NCBI GenBank assembly: GCA_944989445.1
Contig: CALYLW010001073.1
Coordinates: 202,971-266,970, forward strand
Length of the DNA stretch: 64,000 nt
DNA from: Ampullaceana balthica
Taxonomy: Eukaryota; Mollusca; Gastropoda; Lymnaeidae
Direction: 5' to 3'
Shown here one piece after another: positions 32,622-45,240 of this stretch (its first letter is position 1; the number at the start of each line of letters is the position of its first letter). Both the position numbers and the translations under genes were made by a program. The notes beneath the pieces are model-generated. The model searched no databases. It was not told the origin of the DNA and was given only the letters and a program-made list of their open reading frames with translations.

Positions 32622-32775
32622 GTGGGCCACAAGCCTTGGTGATGGATTGCTGTGCACTGCATGTGAGGCCCTCCACACGGCTGGTGACCGGAAAGGATTT
32701 ATTCCAGATCTTGTGAAAAAATTCAATGGTGATCCTTCCTACTGCCATGAGCCTACAGATCTAGGAGACCCCTGA
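32622..32775 (+). CDS. Fucosyltransferase gene 2 terminal exon 8
   Basis: Entry phase 2. It encodes WATSLGDGLLCTACEALHTA, later FNGDPSYCHEPTDLGDP, and stops at TGA 32773-32775. The C..C.ALH element and the Y-C-HEP end match gene 1 exon D. The last coding bases and the stop codon are copied into the 3' array. Confidence 0.92.
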
Positions 32776-32996
32776 ACTTATCTGTGTGTGCATGTAAACA
32801 TTCATAACATGATCTAGAAGACCCCTGAACTTATCTGTGTGTGTGCATGTAAACATTCATAACATGATCTAGGAGACCCCTGAACTTATCTGTTTGTGTG
32901 CATGTAAACATTCATAACATGATCTAGGAGACCCCTGAACTTATCTGTGTGTGTGCATGTAAACATTCATAACATGATCTAGGAGACCCNCCTGAA
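32757..32996 (+). repeat. Tandem repeat (about 57 bp) containing the stop codon of fucosyltransferase gene 2
   Basis: Four copies of GATCTAGGAGACCCCTGAAC, TTATCTGTGTGTGTGCATGT, AAACATTCATAACAT follow in tandem, the first being the real end of the CDS. A single unresolved base (N) lies at 32990. Confidence 0.93.
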
Positions 32997-33394
32997 CACT
33001 TCTTCGTGTGTGCAGGTAAACATTCGCTACATGGACAATGTAAAAAAATAGTATATATATTTGTGTGCTCATTATATGCTTTTATCTACACATAAAATGT
33101 TCGTAATATATTTTTGTCCACATATTAAATTGTTCGTCCCATGCTTCTGTTCGTGGAGAACACTCATATTATATATGCACTGACTTCTTTAGTTACGCAT
33201 GGTCGTATATGAATTAAATTTGAGTTATTTTCATAATTTTGTTGTACAATAAAACATAATTTTATATTTCCTGTGATTGTTTATATTTATTTAAAAAAAT
33301 TGGAAAACAATCTATCAAAGCTTGGTACATATCATCTTTTAAGACCATATTTTGTCACCCGACTGATGCCTCAGGCGCTGCGTTTTCACAAACG

Positions 33395-34440
33395 CCTTCA
33401 GGAGTTTAATAAACATCTTCAGGAATCTAGCAAATGTCTTGAACGATCTAGCAAATGCCTTTGTGATTTAGCAAATGTCTTCAGGGATCTAGAAATCGTC
33501 TTCAGGGATCTAGCAAACGTCTTCAGTGATCTAGCAAACGTCTTCAGGGATCTAGCAAACGTCTTCAGTGATCTAGCAAACGTCTTCCGGGATCTAGCAA
33601 ACGTCTTCAGTGATCTAGCAAACGTCTTCAGTGATCTAGCAAACGTCTTCAGGGATCTAGCAAACGTCTTCAGTGATCTAGCAAACGTCTTCAGTGATCT
33701 AGCAAACGTCTTCAGTGATCTAGCAAACGTCTTCAGTGATCTAGCAAACGTCTTCAGTGATCTAGCAAACGTCTTCAGTGATCTAGCAAACGTCTTCAGT
33801 GATCTAGCAAACGTCTTCAGTGATCTAACAAACGTCTTCAGTGATCTAACAAACGTCTTCAGTGATCTCACAAACGTCTTCAGTGATCTAACAAACGTCT
33901 TCAGTGATCTAACAAACGTCTTCAGTGATCTAACAAATGTCTTCAGTGATCTAACAAACGTCTTCAGTGATCTAACAAATGTCTTCAGTGATCTAACAAA
34001 CGTCTTCAGTGATCTAACAAATGTCTTCAGTGATCTAACAAACGTCTTCAGTGATCTAACAAATGTCTTCAGTGATCTAACAAACGTCTTCAGTGATCTA
34101 ACAAACGTCTTCAGTGATCTAACAAACGTCTTCAGTGATCTAACAAATGTCTTCAGTGATCTAACAAACGTCTTCAGTGATCTAACAAACGTCTTCAGTG
34201 ATCTAACAAATGTCTTCAGTGATCTAACAAACGTCTTCAGCGATCTAACAAATGTCTTCAGTGATCTAGCAAACGTCTTCAGTGATCTAACAAATGTCTT
34301 CAGTGATCTAACAAACGTCTTCAGTGATCTAACAAATGTCTTCAGTGATCTAGCAAACGTCTTCAGTGATCTAACAAATGTCTTCAGTGATCTAGCAAAC
34401 GTCTTCAGTGATCTAACAAACGTCTTCAGTGTCTTTTCTG
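33395..34440. repeat. Minisatellite, 21-bp unit, about 48 copies
   Basis: The unit is CAAACGTCTTCAGTGATCTAG or ..CTAA. Copies on the left carry AGCAAAC, copies on the right AACAAAC/T, with a mixed zone near 34260-34410. Both strands remain open (DLANVFS/DLTNVFS on the + strand). There is no family support for a protein. Confidence 0.96.
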
Positions 34441-34589
34441 AATCTGAATGAGTCAACACGTCTAGTTCTTTAAGTAAAAGAAAATTACCTAAAGTAACTG
34501 TTTTATAAAATAATAGATATATTAGTAGAGTTAAAGTCCATTATTGTTCAAATACTTTCAGTTTTTCAGTTCCCCGAAGGAGTGGCTAA

Positions 34590-34810
34590 AGTATAAAGTT
34601 ACACGAGTATAAAGCTATACAATTGTAAAAGTATACATGTATAAAGGTATACAAGTATAAAGGTATAAAAGAATTATAAGGTTATTTGAAAAAAAAACGA
34701 TATATATGTAAGAAATTTTTTATAAAAACTTAAAGGTATAGCCGTATAACGGTATAAAAAGAATACAGTTAAAAAGTATTATGTGTTAAAAGTATTTAAA
34801 GTATAAAAAT
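34590..34810. repeat. AT-rich GTATAAA-type degenerate repeat
   Basis: Irregular runs of AAAGTATA and AAGGTATACAAGTATA. Confidence 0.7.
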
Positions 34811-34864
34811 ATAAAGCTCAAGATTTTTGCGCACCTCTACCAGAAACAAAATCCCAGCTGATAA

Positions 34865-35035
34865 AGAAACTGAATGAAGTCCTACACGGGGACGAACTGT
34901 TCCACCACGTCCCCTTACTTCACTGAATGAAGTCCTACACGAGGACGAACTGCTCCACCACGCCCCCCTACGCCACTGAATGAAATCCTACACGGGGACG
35001 AACTGCTCCACCCCACTCCCAACGCCACTGTTGAT
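34865..35035. repeat. Minisatellite, about 56-bp unit, three copies
   Basis: CACTGAATGAAGTCCTACAC, GGGGACGAACTGCTCCACCA recurs three times. Confidence 0.88.
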
Positions 35036-35206
35036 GTAATATATTTTTTTATACATAATACATGTATTTATTTGTACACTTATATAACGCAGTACACCAG
35101 CGTTTGGCTAGCTTAACCACGCTTAACATTTTCAACAACTTGACAAAACAAAATTTCTCTCTTAATATTCATAAGCATACAAATCATTTACAAATGTCAA
35201 GACATG

Positions 35207-35309
35207 GTAGTATAGCCGTCGTAAACTGGTCAGATGGAGCAAGATCACTGCACCTCATCGCCTGTCAGCCGAAACAGGTCTCCTGGACAAGAATGTCTTC
35301 AGCATGGTA
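35207..35309 (+). CDS. Unassigned candidate exon 1 of an unknown gene
   Basis: An open frame reads SIAVVNWSDGARSLHLIACQ, PKQVSWTRMSSA and ends in phase 2 (TG) before GTAACA. The left boundary (a TAG near 35206) is weak. The frame joins in phase to the next candidate exon. No family recognised. Confidence 0.3.
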
Positions 35310-35404
35310 ACAATGTGTTTCTGGTGACGTGGGGCAAGAGACCGAGAGTCGACAGTTGGCGATGTGAAAATGTATGTCTCCACTTTTCCTCACCCCCACG
35401 GCAG

Positions 35405-35507
35405 GTACGCCTCTGGAACACGTCTCATCAATGAACAGTTCTTCAAAGCTACACACGAGACCAGGTCCAAGTGCGTCCACTTGGCAGTCAGGAATCGTGG
35501 ACAGTAG
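35405..35507 (+). CDS. Unassigned candidate terminal exon of an unknown gene
   Basis: After CTCACCCCCACGGCAG, phase 2 entry gives (W)YASGTRLINEQFFKATHET, RSKCVHLAVRNRGQ and TAG. The composition looks protein-like and the acceptor is good, but I recognise no domain. Confidence 0.35.
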
Positions 35508-37352
<1,845 letters not shown>

Positions 37353-37423
37353 AGATTCGTAGTGTACTGGTTATCACGTCCGCCTCATGCGGGGAAGGTC
37401 CGGGTTTAAGCCCCAGCGAATAC
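37353..37423 (+). pseudogene. tRNA-Val-like pseudogene or SINE head
   Basis: TCGTAGTGTACTGGTTATCA (box A), an anticodon arm with loop CTCATGC, and GGTCCGGGTTTAAGCCCC (box B) follow animal tRNA-Val, whose loop is CTCACAC or CTTACAC. The loop would give anticodon CAT. The anticodon and T stems contain mismatches, and acceptor pairing holds only for five inner pairs. It is therefore a relic, not a working tRNA. Confidence 0.6.
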
Positions 37424-37854
37424 ATTTTGTATTATTTTTAGTTTTAAAAATGTAAATTTGTGCCTATTCTTTTACCCATTTATTGCATAGCATACGCCGC
37501 AGACTTGCTAATCATAGACAGTGCAAAGAATGTTTGTATAGGGGGGTGAGAGTAAAGACACAAAAAGCAGCACCAAGTAAATAAAAAATAGCGAGTAAAC
37601 GTGAAGACATGCACACTGAGGTTGTTGCTACCCGCCTCCCATTTAATACTACCATCCCTTAAACATAAACTGTGATTGGCCGACTCTAGCGAGGGTTAGT
37701 CATATTGTGGGTTGTTAATTGGTTTTCTTTTTTTGTGGAAAACCGATTATAGATTATGAAACTCCGATTTTAAACCGATTATTGTTTTAAAGCTGACTCA
37801 CTTCATAGAAGTTAGGGGCGTACAGAATTTCGCCTGCAAATGTCTCGAAACCGG

Positions 37855-39335
37855 CACGGGTTCAAAATAGCGACTGTCAAAACAGCGACCGTCATAATAG
37901 CGAATTCAAAATAGCGACTGCATCAAAACAGCGACCGTCATAATAGCGACTTCAAAATAGCGACTGTATCAAAAGAGCGACTGTCATAACAGCGACTTCA
38001 CCACATAGCTATTCTTGTCCAACGGTTCACCTAACACAGTGGTTCCAAACTTTTTTGACATATAGACCCCTTTTCATTGTCTAAACTTACCCAAGGAACC
38101 CAAGTGAAAAAACTACATAAATGCATAGTAAAAAATAAAAACTCAAAAAATAGCAACATTTTGATGAAGTATTTATTGAAATTAACAATTGTGTTTAAAA
38201 TAAAATTTTAAAAAATTAACTTATGCTATATATAAACGCATTCATTCAAAAACAAAAAACTGCTCAGTAAAAATAAAATTTGAATCATAATTACCCGGGA
38301 AGCTTTTTTTTTAAAATATGGACATGTTCGTCCATATTTGTCCCTTGTCGAAACGTCCTGTGGTCGAACTGTCCGGGGGTTACATAATGACATGTTACGA
38401 AGGCTAGAGTAAGTGACGGCCACGGACCCCGTGTTATGGAGAAGGTAAATAAAGGGATTGTGGCTGAAAGAATGTAGGTACCATAAGAAATGACTATCTG
38501 ACCACATTGCCTGGGGGTGGGGGTGGAGTTGGATAGGTTTGGAAGGACTTGCTACCTCTGAGGAGTGGAGCATTTAACACAATCATGAATTCGCCCTTAA
38601 TGTTGATTGGTTTTCAGTGTGTATACTTTTTAGTGGTAAACTAATCGTTGAAAATAACTATTTCATGCCGTTTTCAATTTTCAATAGATAATAATATTAA
38701 ACTATATTATTTTATTAATTTTTTTTTAATTAGAAAAAAAAACAATTTTACGAGGTAAAAACGAAAAGGGTCGAAACATCCGTGGATCAAAAAGTCCTGT
38801 AGTCGAACTTTCTCTAGCAAAAAGCAGCCACACGCCACCTCTGCCCCTACCACCGCAATCCCCCTAAATTAATCGACTGCATCTATGTTTGTTAATCACT
38901 ATCGAGCTTTCTGCAAAATATATTTGACTGAAGTATTAGCAGTTATAATATTATTTTTTTCACAGAATTTGTTTTAAAAACAAAATCTGTCCCGAAAATG
39001 TGTTTACACTCTTTACAACACCAACATTTATTTATACACACATCCAGTTGATTATATTTAATTTTGTATTGTCCCTTCTGTACAAAAAACCTACATGGCT
39101 TATCGTGTCTTACTTTTCTTTATTTTATAAACTCCATTGTAGGCAAGGCACAGTAAGTTTTTCAAACATTAATACAAGCAACAGAAGAAAGTCGCTATTT
39201 TGATACAGTCGCTGTTATGATGCAGTCGCTATTATGACGGTCGCTGTTTTGACAGTCGCTGTTTTGATACAGTCGCTATTTTGAAGTCGCTATTATGACG
39301 GTCGCTGTTTTGACAGTCGCTATTCTGCCCGAAAA
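37855..39335. mobile_element. Foldback-like element with repeat-rich inverted arms
   Basis: The left arm (37865-37995) is built of AATAGCGACTGTCAAAACAG, CGACCGTCATAATAGCGA. The right arm (39189-39332) is its reverse complement (GACGGTCGCTGTTTTGACAG, TCGCTATT). About 1.2 kb lies between, including a possible hAT end CAGTGGTTCCAAAC at 38039 and GTCGAAAC-TCC.TG motifs at 38346 and 38770. No transposase seen. Confidence 0.8.
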
Positions 39336-40222
39336 CCCTCGAAACCAACAATGAGTTGGCAGCAAACCGACGTTCACTCACGTTGTTTTGATTTATTCGT
39401 GCTGTAGTTTGTGTCCGTTCTTGCTCCACTTTCTTTTCACTCTCCATGAGCAAGTCTGCGGCGTATGTTACGCCGCGGGTCGTCTAGTTTCTTATCTTGT
39501 TCATCTTCTCTTTTGTCTGAAATTGTTTATTTCCACATGGAGTCGCAAACTGACAGGTTGGTTGTTGATACTCCGTGATATTGTCTTGTCATATCCGTCG
39601 TTTGTTTCTTTTCATATCAAATACATACTCTATAGCAGACTTTTAACAGATAACACAGGCCTCAGCACATACTTGTGTTTAGAAGACGGCATAGTTTTAT
39701 TTTAGTTAAAGTGTTACAGCTTTAAGTGATCAGTGAATGGTGCCTTGTTGACTTGTCAAAAGATCAGATTATAATAATCCACACATTTGTGAAATTTAAA
39801 AATCAAACCAAACCTTGGACTTTATGAAAAGAGCAGAATGTTTTATAAATGTAATAAGGACATAAAATTTAAAATTATATTTTACATGTGTCAGACCAAT
39901 ACTAAAATATAAAATACACAAACGAATTGTGTGATCAAAACAATAAATTAAAGCGTTATTTATTGACTAATACACAAGTAGACTTTTAGTTTTACGCCTT
40001 CATCAGACCAAAGCTAGAATAAGCATCTACCAAATAAATCATATTTGAAAAAAAAACGCAAGAGTCATCACTGATGAACATTTACATCTGACAAAAGAAA
40101 CTCTGTTGGTTAAATTACTAAACTTAGAAACACAAGATCAGGGTTGGCCATATCTGTTATAGCTGCGAGCCATTTTAACAATAAATAAAGTAAATATGTG
40201 TAAAAACAAAGTTTTTGACTAT
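39336..40222. other. No gene seen
   Basis: AT-rich, no motif recognised. Confidence 0.5.
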
Positions 40223-40442
40223 AAATCCCTTAAGACATAACTGAAAGTAGTAATGCGACATTTACAGACTGAAACAGAATTATCTGCCCTGGTTAAAAAA
40301 AATGGGCGTAAGGACGGTAGGGGGTGTGAACATCGACGGTCGGCGTCAACGCGTGAACTGAACTGTCACGTGAAAGAATTATAAACAAATGTTCGGATAG
40401 TCCGATCGCTTAAACTTACAAAGCAAGTTAATATAAGGGATT
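40223..40442 (+). mobile_element. Unnamed dispersed repeat family, short copy 4
   Basis: Has both ends (AAATCCCTTA and inverted ATATAAGGGATT) and the flanking AAAACAAAGTTTTTGACTAT, but lacks the TACGGTACATTCGATC core. It appears to be an internally replaced or deleted derivative. Confidence 0.7.
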
Positions 40443-41589
40443 AAAAAAATTTGAGCGTCGCATTGAAACACTATGGATCACGACACCTCTTGAAATGAAA
40501 CAAATTTTGTGATTTATTTAAATTTTTTATTTTTTATCAAACTTTATAATTTAAACATTTCAACGTTCTCTGTATGTTGAAGATATATGTGTATTGCATT
40601 TATTCAATTAACAAATATTTAAATTTGTAAAATGTATGAATAAAAACACACTTCTTATAGACTAATAATTATAGTAAATATTACTTATTATGATTCTGCT
40701 AAGTTGTCTTGAGCTAGCAAATGTAAAAAGTGTAATTGGTAGCTAGAAATGTGATGCGAAGAGGTTCTGTCAGGGGCTGATTATTAGTACTGCTCCAAGC
40801 TTTGATTTTATGAACTTCATTGGGGGTGGAGTACAAAGATTCATTGGAATGTGTGTCACCAGTCGAAAAAGTCTGGAATTATTTGGATTTAATATTGAAA
40901 ATAATTCCTGGATATTCTTCTCTATTAAGTTACAATAATAATAAAATTGTTTAGCAAGTGCAATATTTCAAGTGATGGCATAACTTGTCTCAATTAAAGT
41001 GACACCTTCTTTTCTGAAAGCAGTCAGTAATGTCTGCGGCTAGCACATTCTAGACTTTACCGCTGCCGACTTGCTTTTCATTAATTCAGATTGCAATGAA
41101 AGCTTTCAGGACGTTTTTTCATAGAGTCGCTTCAAGTTGCTACGTTTGCAATTTGATAGCGGTGTTTGACAAATGAGAAAAATCGGCTTTCTGTTTTATC
41201 AATTAATGCAGTGTCTTCTTCCTATTCTATTTTCTTCTTTATATTTTCCTTTCTTGTAACTTGTTGACATAGTTGATTTAAACTTTTAGATCATATATTA
41301 CTAACCTAAATGGGACTAATTCGGTTTTTACCTAAACCGGAACCAGATATTTAACAGTTTACATCACCAACCAATCAGAAACAATTAGTTCCCTTCGTAT
41401 TGAATGAATGAAGTGGGCGCATTTTCTTACCTTTTCCCGGTCAGTATATGTTGCTATACACGTACCTTTGCCCTGGGAACTAGACTAGTGATTCGAGTCC
41501 TTTCACTACGCCACTCATGCGTGGTTTTGTGTGTCTGTTGCTTAAAGCAAGGATTCCTTACAGCCATGGTTTGACGGTGTGCGTCAGGG
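40443..41589. other. No gene seen
   Basis: AT-rich, no motif recognised. Confidence 0.5.
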
Positions 41590-41874
41590 TTGTTGGTTTC
41601 AGGTGCAGGCAGTTCCACACAGAGTTTAGTGACTCAGATGAGAACAGAACACTGCCCAACCAACTCATACTTTCACAGGCTAGACCACAACAGGGACTCG
41701 AACTGCCGTCATTGCAGCCAAGCCTCTGAGACGGTCGTACACCTGGTGACGTCTTGCCCGGCGCTTGATATAGCCGGGGAGGTGAGGGAGGCGGAAGAGT
41801 CCCATGTAAAGACAATGTTGTATGGCAATGCTCAACAGATGGAGCAGATTGCCCAGGTACTAGCCAAGCCTTAA
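41590..41874 (+). pseudogene. C-terminal fragment of a non-LTR reverse transcriptase polyprotein
   Basis: Reads TQMRTEHCPTNSYFHRLDHN, SNCRHCSQASETVVHLVTSC PAL. This matches the R.GH..LN.YL.R.......C..C....ET..H.L..C region following RNase H in several LINE clades. No RT or RNase H is adjacent. Confidence 0.72.
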
Positions 41875-42726
41875 GAGATTAGTCTCAGGCCTACAGAATA
41901 TGTGTTCAGCTCCCTTCCGCTTTTAAAATTTAAATCAAGCCGAAAATATTTATATTCGTTTCGTTTCTGTCACGATTTAAAAGAAACACTTTCATTCATT
42001 TTTTATATTGCATAAATCAAAGAAAAAGAATAAATTTCATACATTTTTCGAAAGCCGCAATTATATCACAGAAGATTCACATGCGGCACGATAGCCACGG
42101 TCTGGACATCTTTGTACTAGAGCAGTGGTTCCCAAACTTTTTGTCCTACCGCCCACTTTCCAGAAAAAAATATTACTCAACGCCGAATTTTAAAAAAAAT
42201 ATTTTTAAACATGGATGGGCAACCATGTCCCGCGGGTCACATGCGGCCAGCCAGAGTATATTATGCGGCCCTTACAGGTAAGTACACGTGGCGATCTTAT
42301 GTCATGGTAATGAATGTTTTTGCTTAGAATTTTTAGATATTTTTGAAATTTTACTCCGAGCATTTGATTCGAATCTAGAGATACATAATCGGTTTAATGG
42401 CTCCAGAATCATTAGTCATTAATTGGAAACATACCTATTCGAAATTACATTTCAGCTCAACAGGAATTGGCTTTTGATTACGAGTTACTTTTAGATATTT
42501 CGAACAGTTTTAAAAATGTGTAATTTAAAAGCAAATAAACATTGATTTAACAATGAGAGCTACCAAAGAAATTAAGATTGAGTACGAATTTATTTTTTAA
42601 AATGACGAATTAACTGTTAAATATTGCTTCACGAGTGTTGGGAGAAAGCAGCCTGCTTACTGTGCCGTAAGTGTGTGAGCGTCTTAAGGAATACAACTTT
42701 AAAAGATAACACCAAACAAAACATTT

Positions 42727-42974
42727 GAAGACCACAAGGGAAGAAACGGCTATGTGACATTTTTGAATTTTTTTAGCTACACCGGAATCTGATAGAAGAT
42801 CAAAAATAGAGTGCTCTGAATGAGGTTTTATGAAAAAATTTAGTCTCTGACCCTATTAAAATTTTAAATCTATTTAGTTAATTTATAAGAAATTTGTATA
42901 ATTTTGAACTTTAAAAATTGAATATCTCAAAACTACACAAATGTGACATAGCCGTTTCTTCCCTTGAGCTCTTC
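42727..42974. mobile_element. MITE with long terminal inverted repeats, nested in hAT element 2
   Basis: About 39-bp inverted ends, GAAGA..(A/T)CAAGGGAAG followed by AAACGGCTATGTGACATTT, with a few mismatches. The flanks read ACATTT and ATTTGT. The homologous site in element 1 (about 6625, ACATTGGTATTTCAG) lacks the insertion. Confidence 0.88.
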
Positions 42975-43179
42975 ATTTGTATTTCGGACACAATTTAACG
43001 AACCAAGAGAAAAAAAAGGAAATCCATGAAGTTTGTTAATAATTTATAGAAGAATCAAAATGTTTTCACCAAACAGTCTTAAATAAAAGATGCTGCAACC
43101 AAAGCCAGTTTGGTGATATCCCATTAGATCGTAAAACGGAACAAGACTTTTTCTGACAGTGAGCTAATGAAGGAATACT

Positions 43180-43580
43180 TGACAGATGCAGCCATCTTGA
43201 CAGATGCAGCCATCATTATGACAGATGCAGCCATCATCTTGACAGATGCAGCCATCATTATGACAGATGCAGCCATCATTATGACAGATTCAGCCATCAT
43301 TATGACAGATGCAGCCATCATTATGACAGATGCAGCCATCATTATGACATATGCAGCTATCATTATGACAGATGCAGCCATCATTATGACAGATGCAGCC
43401 ATCATTATGACAGATGCAGCCATCATTATGACAGATGCAGCCATCATTATGACAGATGCAGCCATCATTATGACAGATGCAGCCATCATTATGACAGATG
43501 CAGCCATCATTATGACAGATGCAGCCATCATTATGACAGATGCAGCCATCATTATGACAGATGCAGCCCTCATCATGTGT
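43180..43580 (+). repeat. 21-bp minisatellite inside transposase-derived sequence
   Basis: The unit ACAGATGCAGCCATCATTATG occurs about 18 times and is translated as TDAAIIM without a break. The flanks (LTDAA before, LIMCPEQK after) are transposase sequence. Element 1 has one copy, TDAASVIMCPE. Confidence 0.95.
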
Positions 43581-44675
43581 CCAGAACAGAAAACATAATT
43601 TGACACCATTTCTTTATCAAGGGAACTTTAGTCAGCTGTTTTGAAAAAAATAAGTGACAATTTGATGTACAAACTTCGAGATGCAAATACTTTTTATGGT
43701 TCTCTTGCAGTGGAGTAAAGTACCAATGTAGAGGAACAGCACAATTGTTGGTATTTATACGTGGGAATGAATCCTCATTTCGAGCTTAACGAAGAATTAC
43801 TTAGTGTTGACCCACTCAAAGAAACAACTACAGGCCAGGATTTATTCAATGCTGTTGAGAACTGTGTTAACATAACTGGGTTGGTGTGGAACAAGATGGC
43901 AAGTGCAATAACCGATGGAGCGCGTGCTTTAACTGGAAAAAGTAGTATTGAACAATAAATTAAAGAATATCTTCCTGACCATACACTCTTACCTCTCCAC
44001 TGTGTCAACATCAGGAAAGTCTTTGTAAGGCTCTGTTGAATTTCAAGCAGTTGTCAGTATGATAAGCTTTGTAACAGCCAGGGCACTTAACCACAGGCGT
44101 TAAAGGCACTGCTTGAAGATTTGAATATTATGATATTATCTACCACAGCAGTGTCCGCTGGCTGAGTCTGGGCAAGTTATTGAGACAAGTATGAGATCTC
44201 AAGGCAGAAATAGTTATGTTGCTGGAGATGAAAGGTTTTGTTGTGATTTTGTTACTACCATAGTTAATGAAGATTGGAAGTAAGACTTCATGTTTGTCAT
44301 TGACATTATGGAAAAGTTGAATTAACTGAATGTCAAACTTCAGGGCAATAGCTTGTTTGCGCATGAAATTCATATGTATGTTAAATCATTTCAGGCAAAA
44401 CTCTTCCAGTTCTCTATGCAAGCAGGTGAAAACAGGTTTTGCAATTTCTCTTTGCTGAAACAAAAAACCGTTTCTGGTAAAATGGCTGACAAGTACAAGG
44501 CTAAGTGGATGCCTTTGCTATGGAATTTGAAAGGAGGTTCCAAGAGTATACGAACCTGGAACCACTCTTCAATATCCTCAGTTCTCAATTTAGTGCAGAA
44601 GCTGATATAGCCCCAGAGGATATACAGTTAGAACTGTTGAACCTGAAAGCAGATTATGACCTGAAGGAGAAGTAG

Positions 44676-45240
44676 TTAGTCTAGAGTTAGTTTTTTTGTC
44701 TTTGTTTTTTTGTTGTGTTTTTTTGTGGCTTTTGCTAGGTGTGGCGTTTTCACACTTAAAGAAACTTAAATGCCACATTTTTTACTATTTTGGGTCCAGA
44801 TACAATACATCTTTAAGCAAGCGTTTTCTTGTATGAAAAAAACATAAGTCTAAGAACAGATCGATATTGACTGACTGCAATTTGAATGCATTCATGCGAA
44901 TCATAACCAGTAACTTGGTTCAACAATTCAAGAATAGTTCAACATACAAAAAAAATAATAATATAAAATTAAAAAAATTAAAACATTTGAATCATATAAA
45001 TGAGAACATGAACCTGATGCTACCAATTTAGTAATCATCGCTCTATTTTCGTCAGCAGTAATCTTAAGTAACCGCGATTGACTATTTGCACTTTGTTGTT
45101 TATGTTTGTTCGTTAGTTTGTTAGTTGGTTAATAAATTAGTTACCGCACTGAATGTACTTTCCACTAAATATGATGAAGGAAATGATGTAATTAAGAACA
45201 TTTAAATTACAGCCCATACTTCAGGATTTCCTCTTCCAGC
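44676..45240. other. Non-coding part of hAT element 2
   Basis: AT-rich, no gene. Confidence 0.5.

Larger units (their letters stand above)
15471..32775 (+). other. Alpha-1,3-fucosyltransferase gene 2 (whole locus, 8 exons)
   Basis: Eight exons join in compatible phases (2,2,2,see note,2,0,2). They encode a type II membrane protein: short cytosolic tail, signal anchor, acidic stem, then a GT10 catalytic domain with ADAVLF, NWTITYQLDADF, AWFVSHC, FYLAFENSFCKDYLTEK and C..C.ALH blocks. The expected role is transfer of L-fucose from GDP-fucose to N-acetylglucosamine-containing or core N-glycan acceptors in the Golgi; the acceptor cannot be told from sequence. Family members usually have a hydrophobic first beta strand between stem and ADAVLF that I do not see, so a small exon may be missing between 16257 and 20919. 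The exon 4/5 junction has a frame problem described there. The introns are filled with transposons and minisatellites. Confidence 0.82.
42555..44675 (+). pseudogene. hAT transposase remnant (GTF2IRD2/ZBED5-like), copy 2
   Basis: Pieces in order: SVGRKQPAYCA-like BED-finger remains (42630-42700), then LTDAAI...IIM expansion, LIMCPEQK, then NPHFELNEELLSVDPLKETT, GQDLFNAVENCVN, LVWNKMASAITDGARALTGK (the TDGA motif of the hAT catalytic region), later VKLQGNSLFAHEIHMYVKSF and finally FSAEADIAPEDIQLELLNLK-like residues before TAG. Frameshifts separate these. No intact protein. Confidence 0.82.

Noticed and set aside
33273..34459. 392-codon (+) and 346-codon (-) open frames of heptad-like repeats
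   Set aside because: 21-bp minisatellite. The DLANVFS pattern mimics a coiled coil but there is no family or transcript support.
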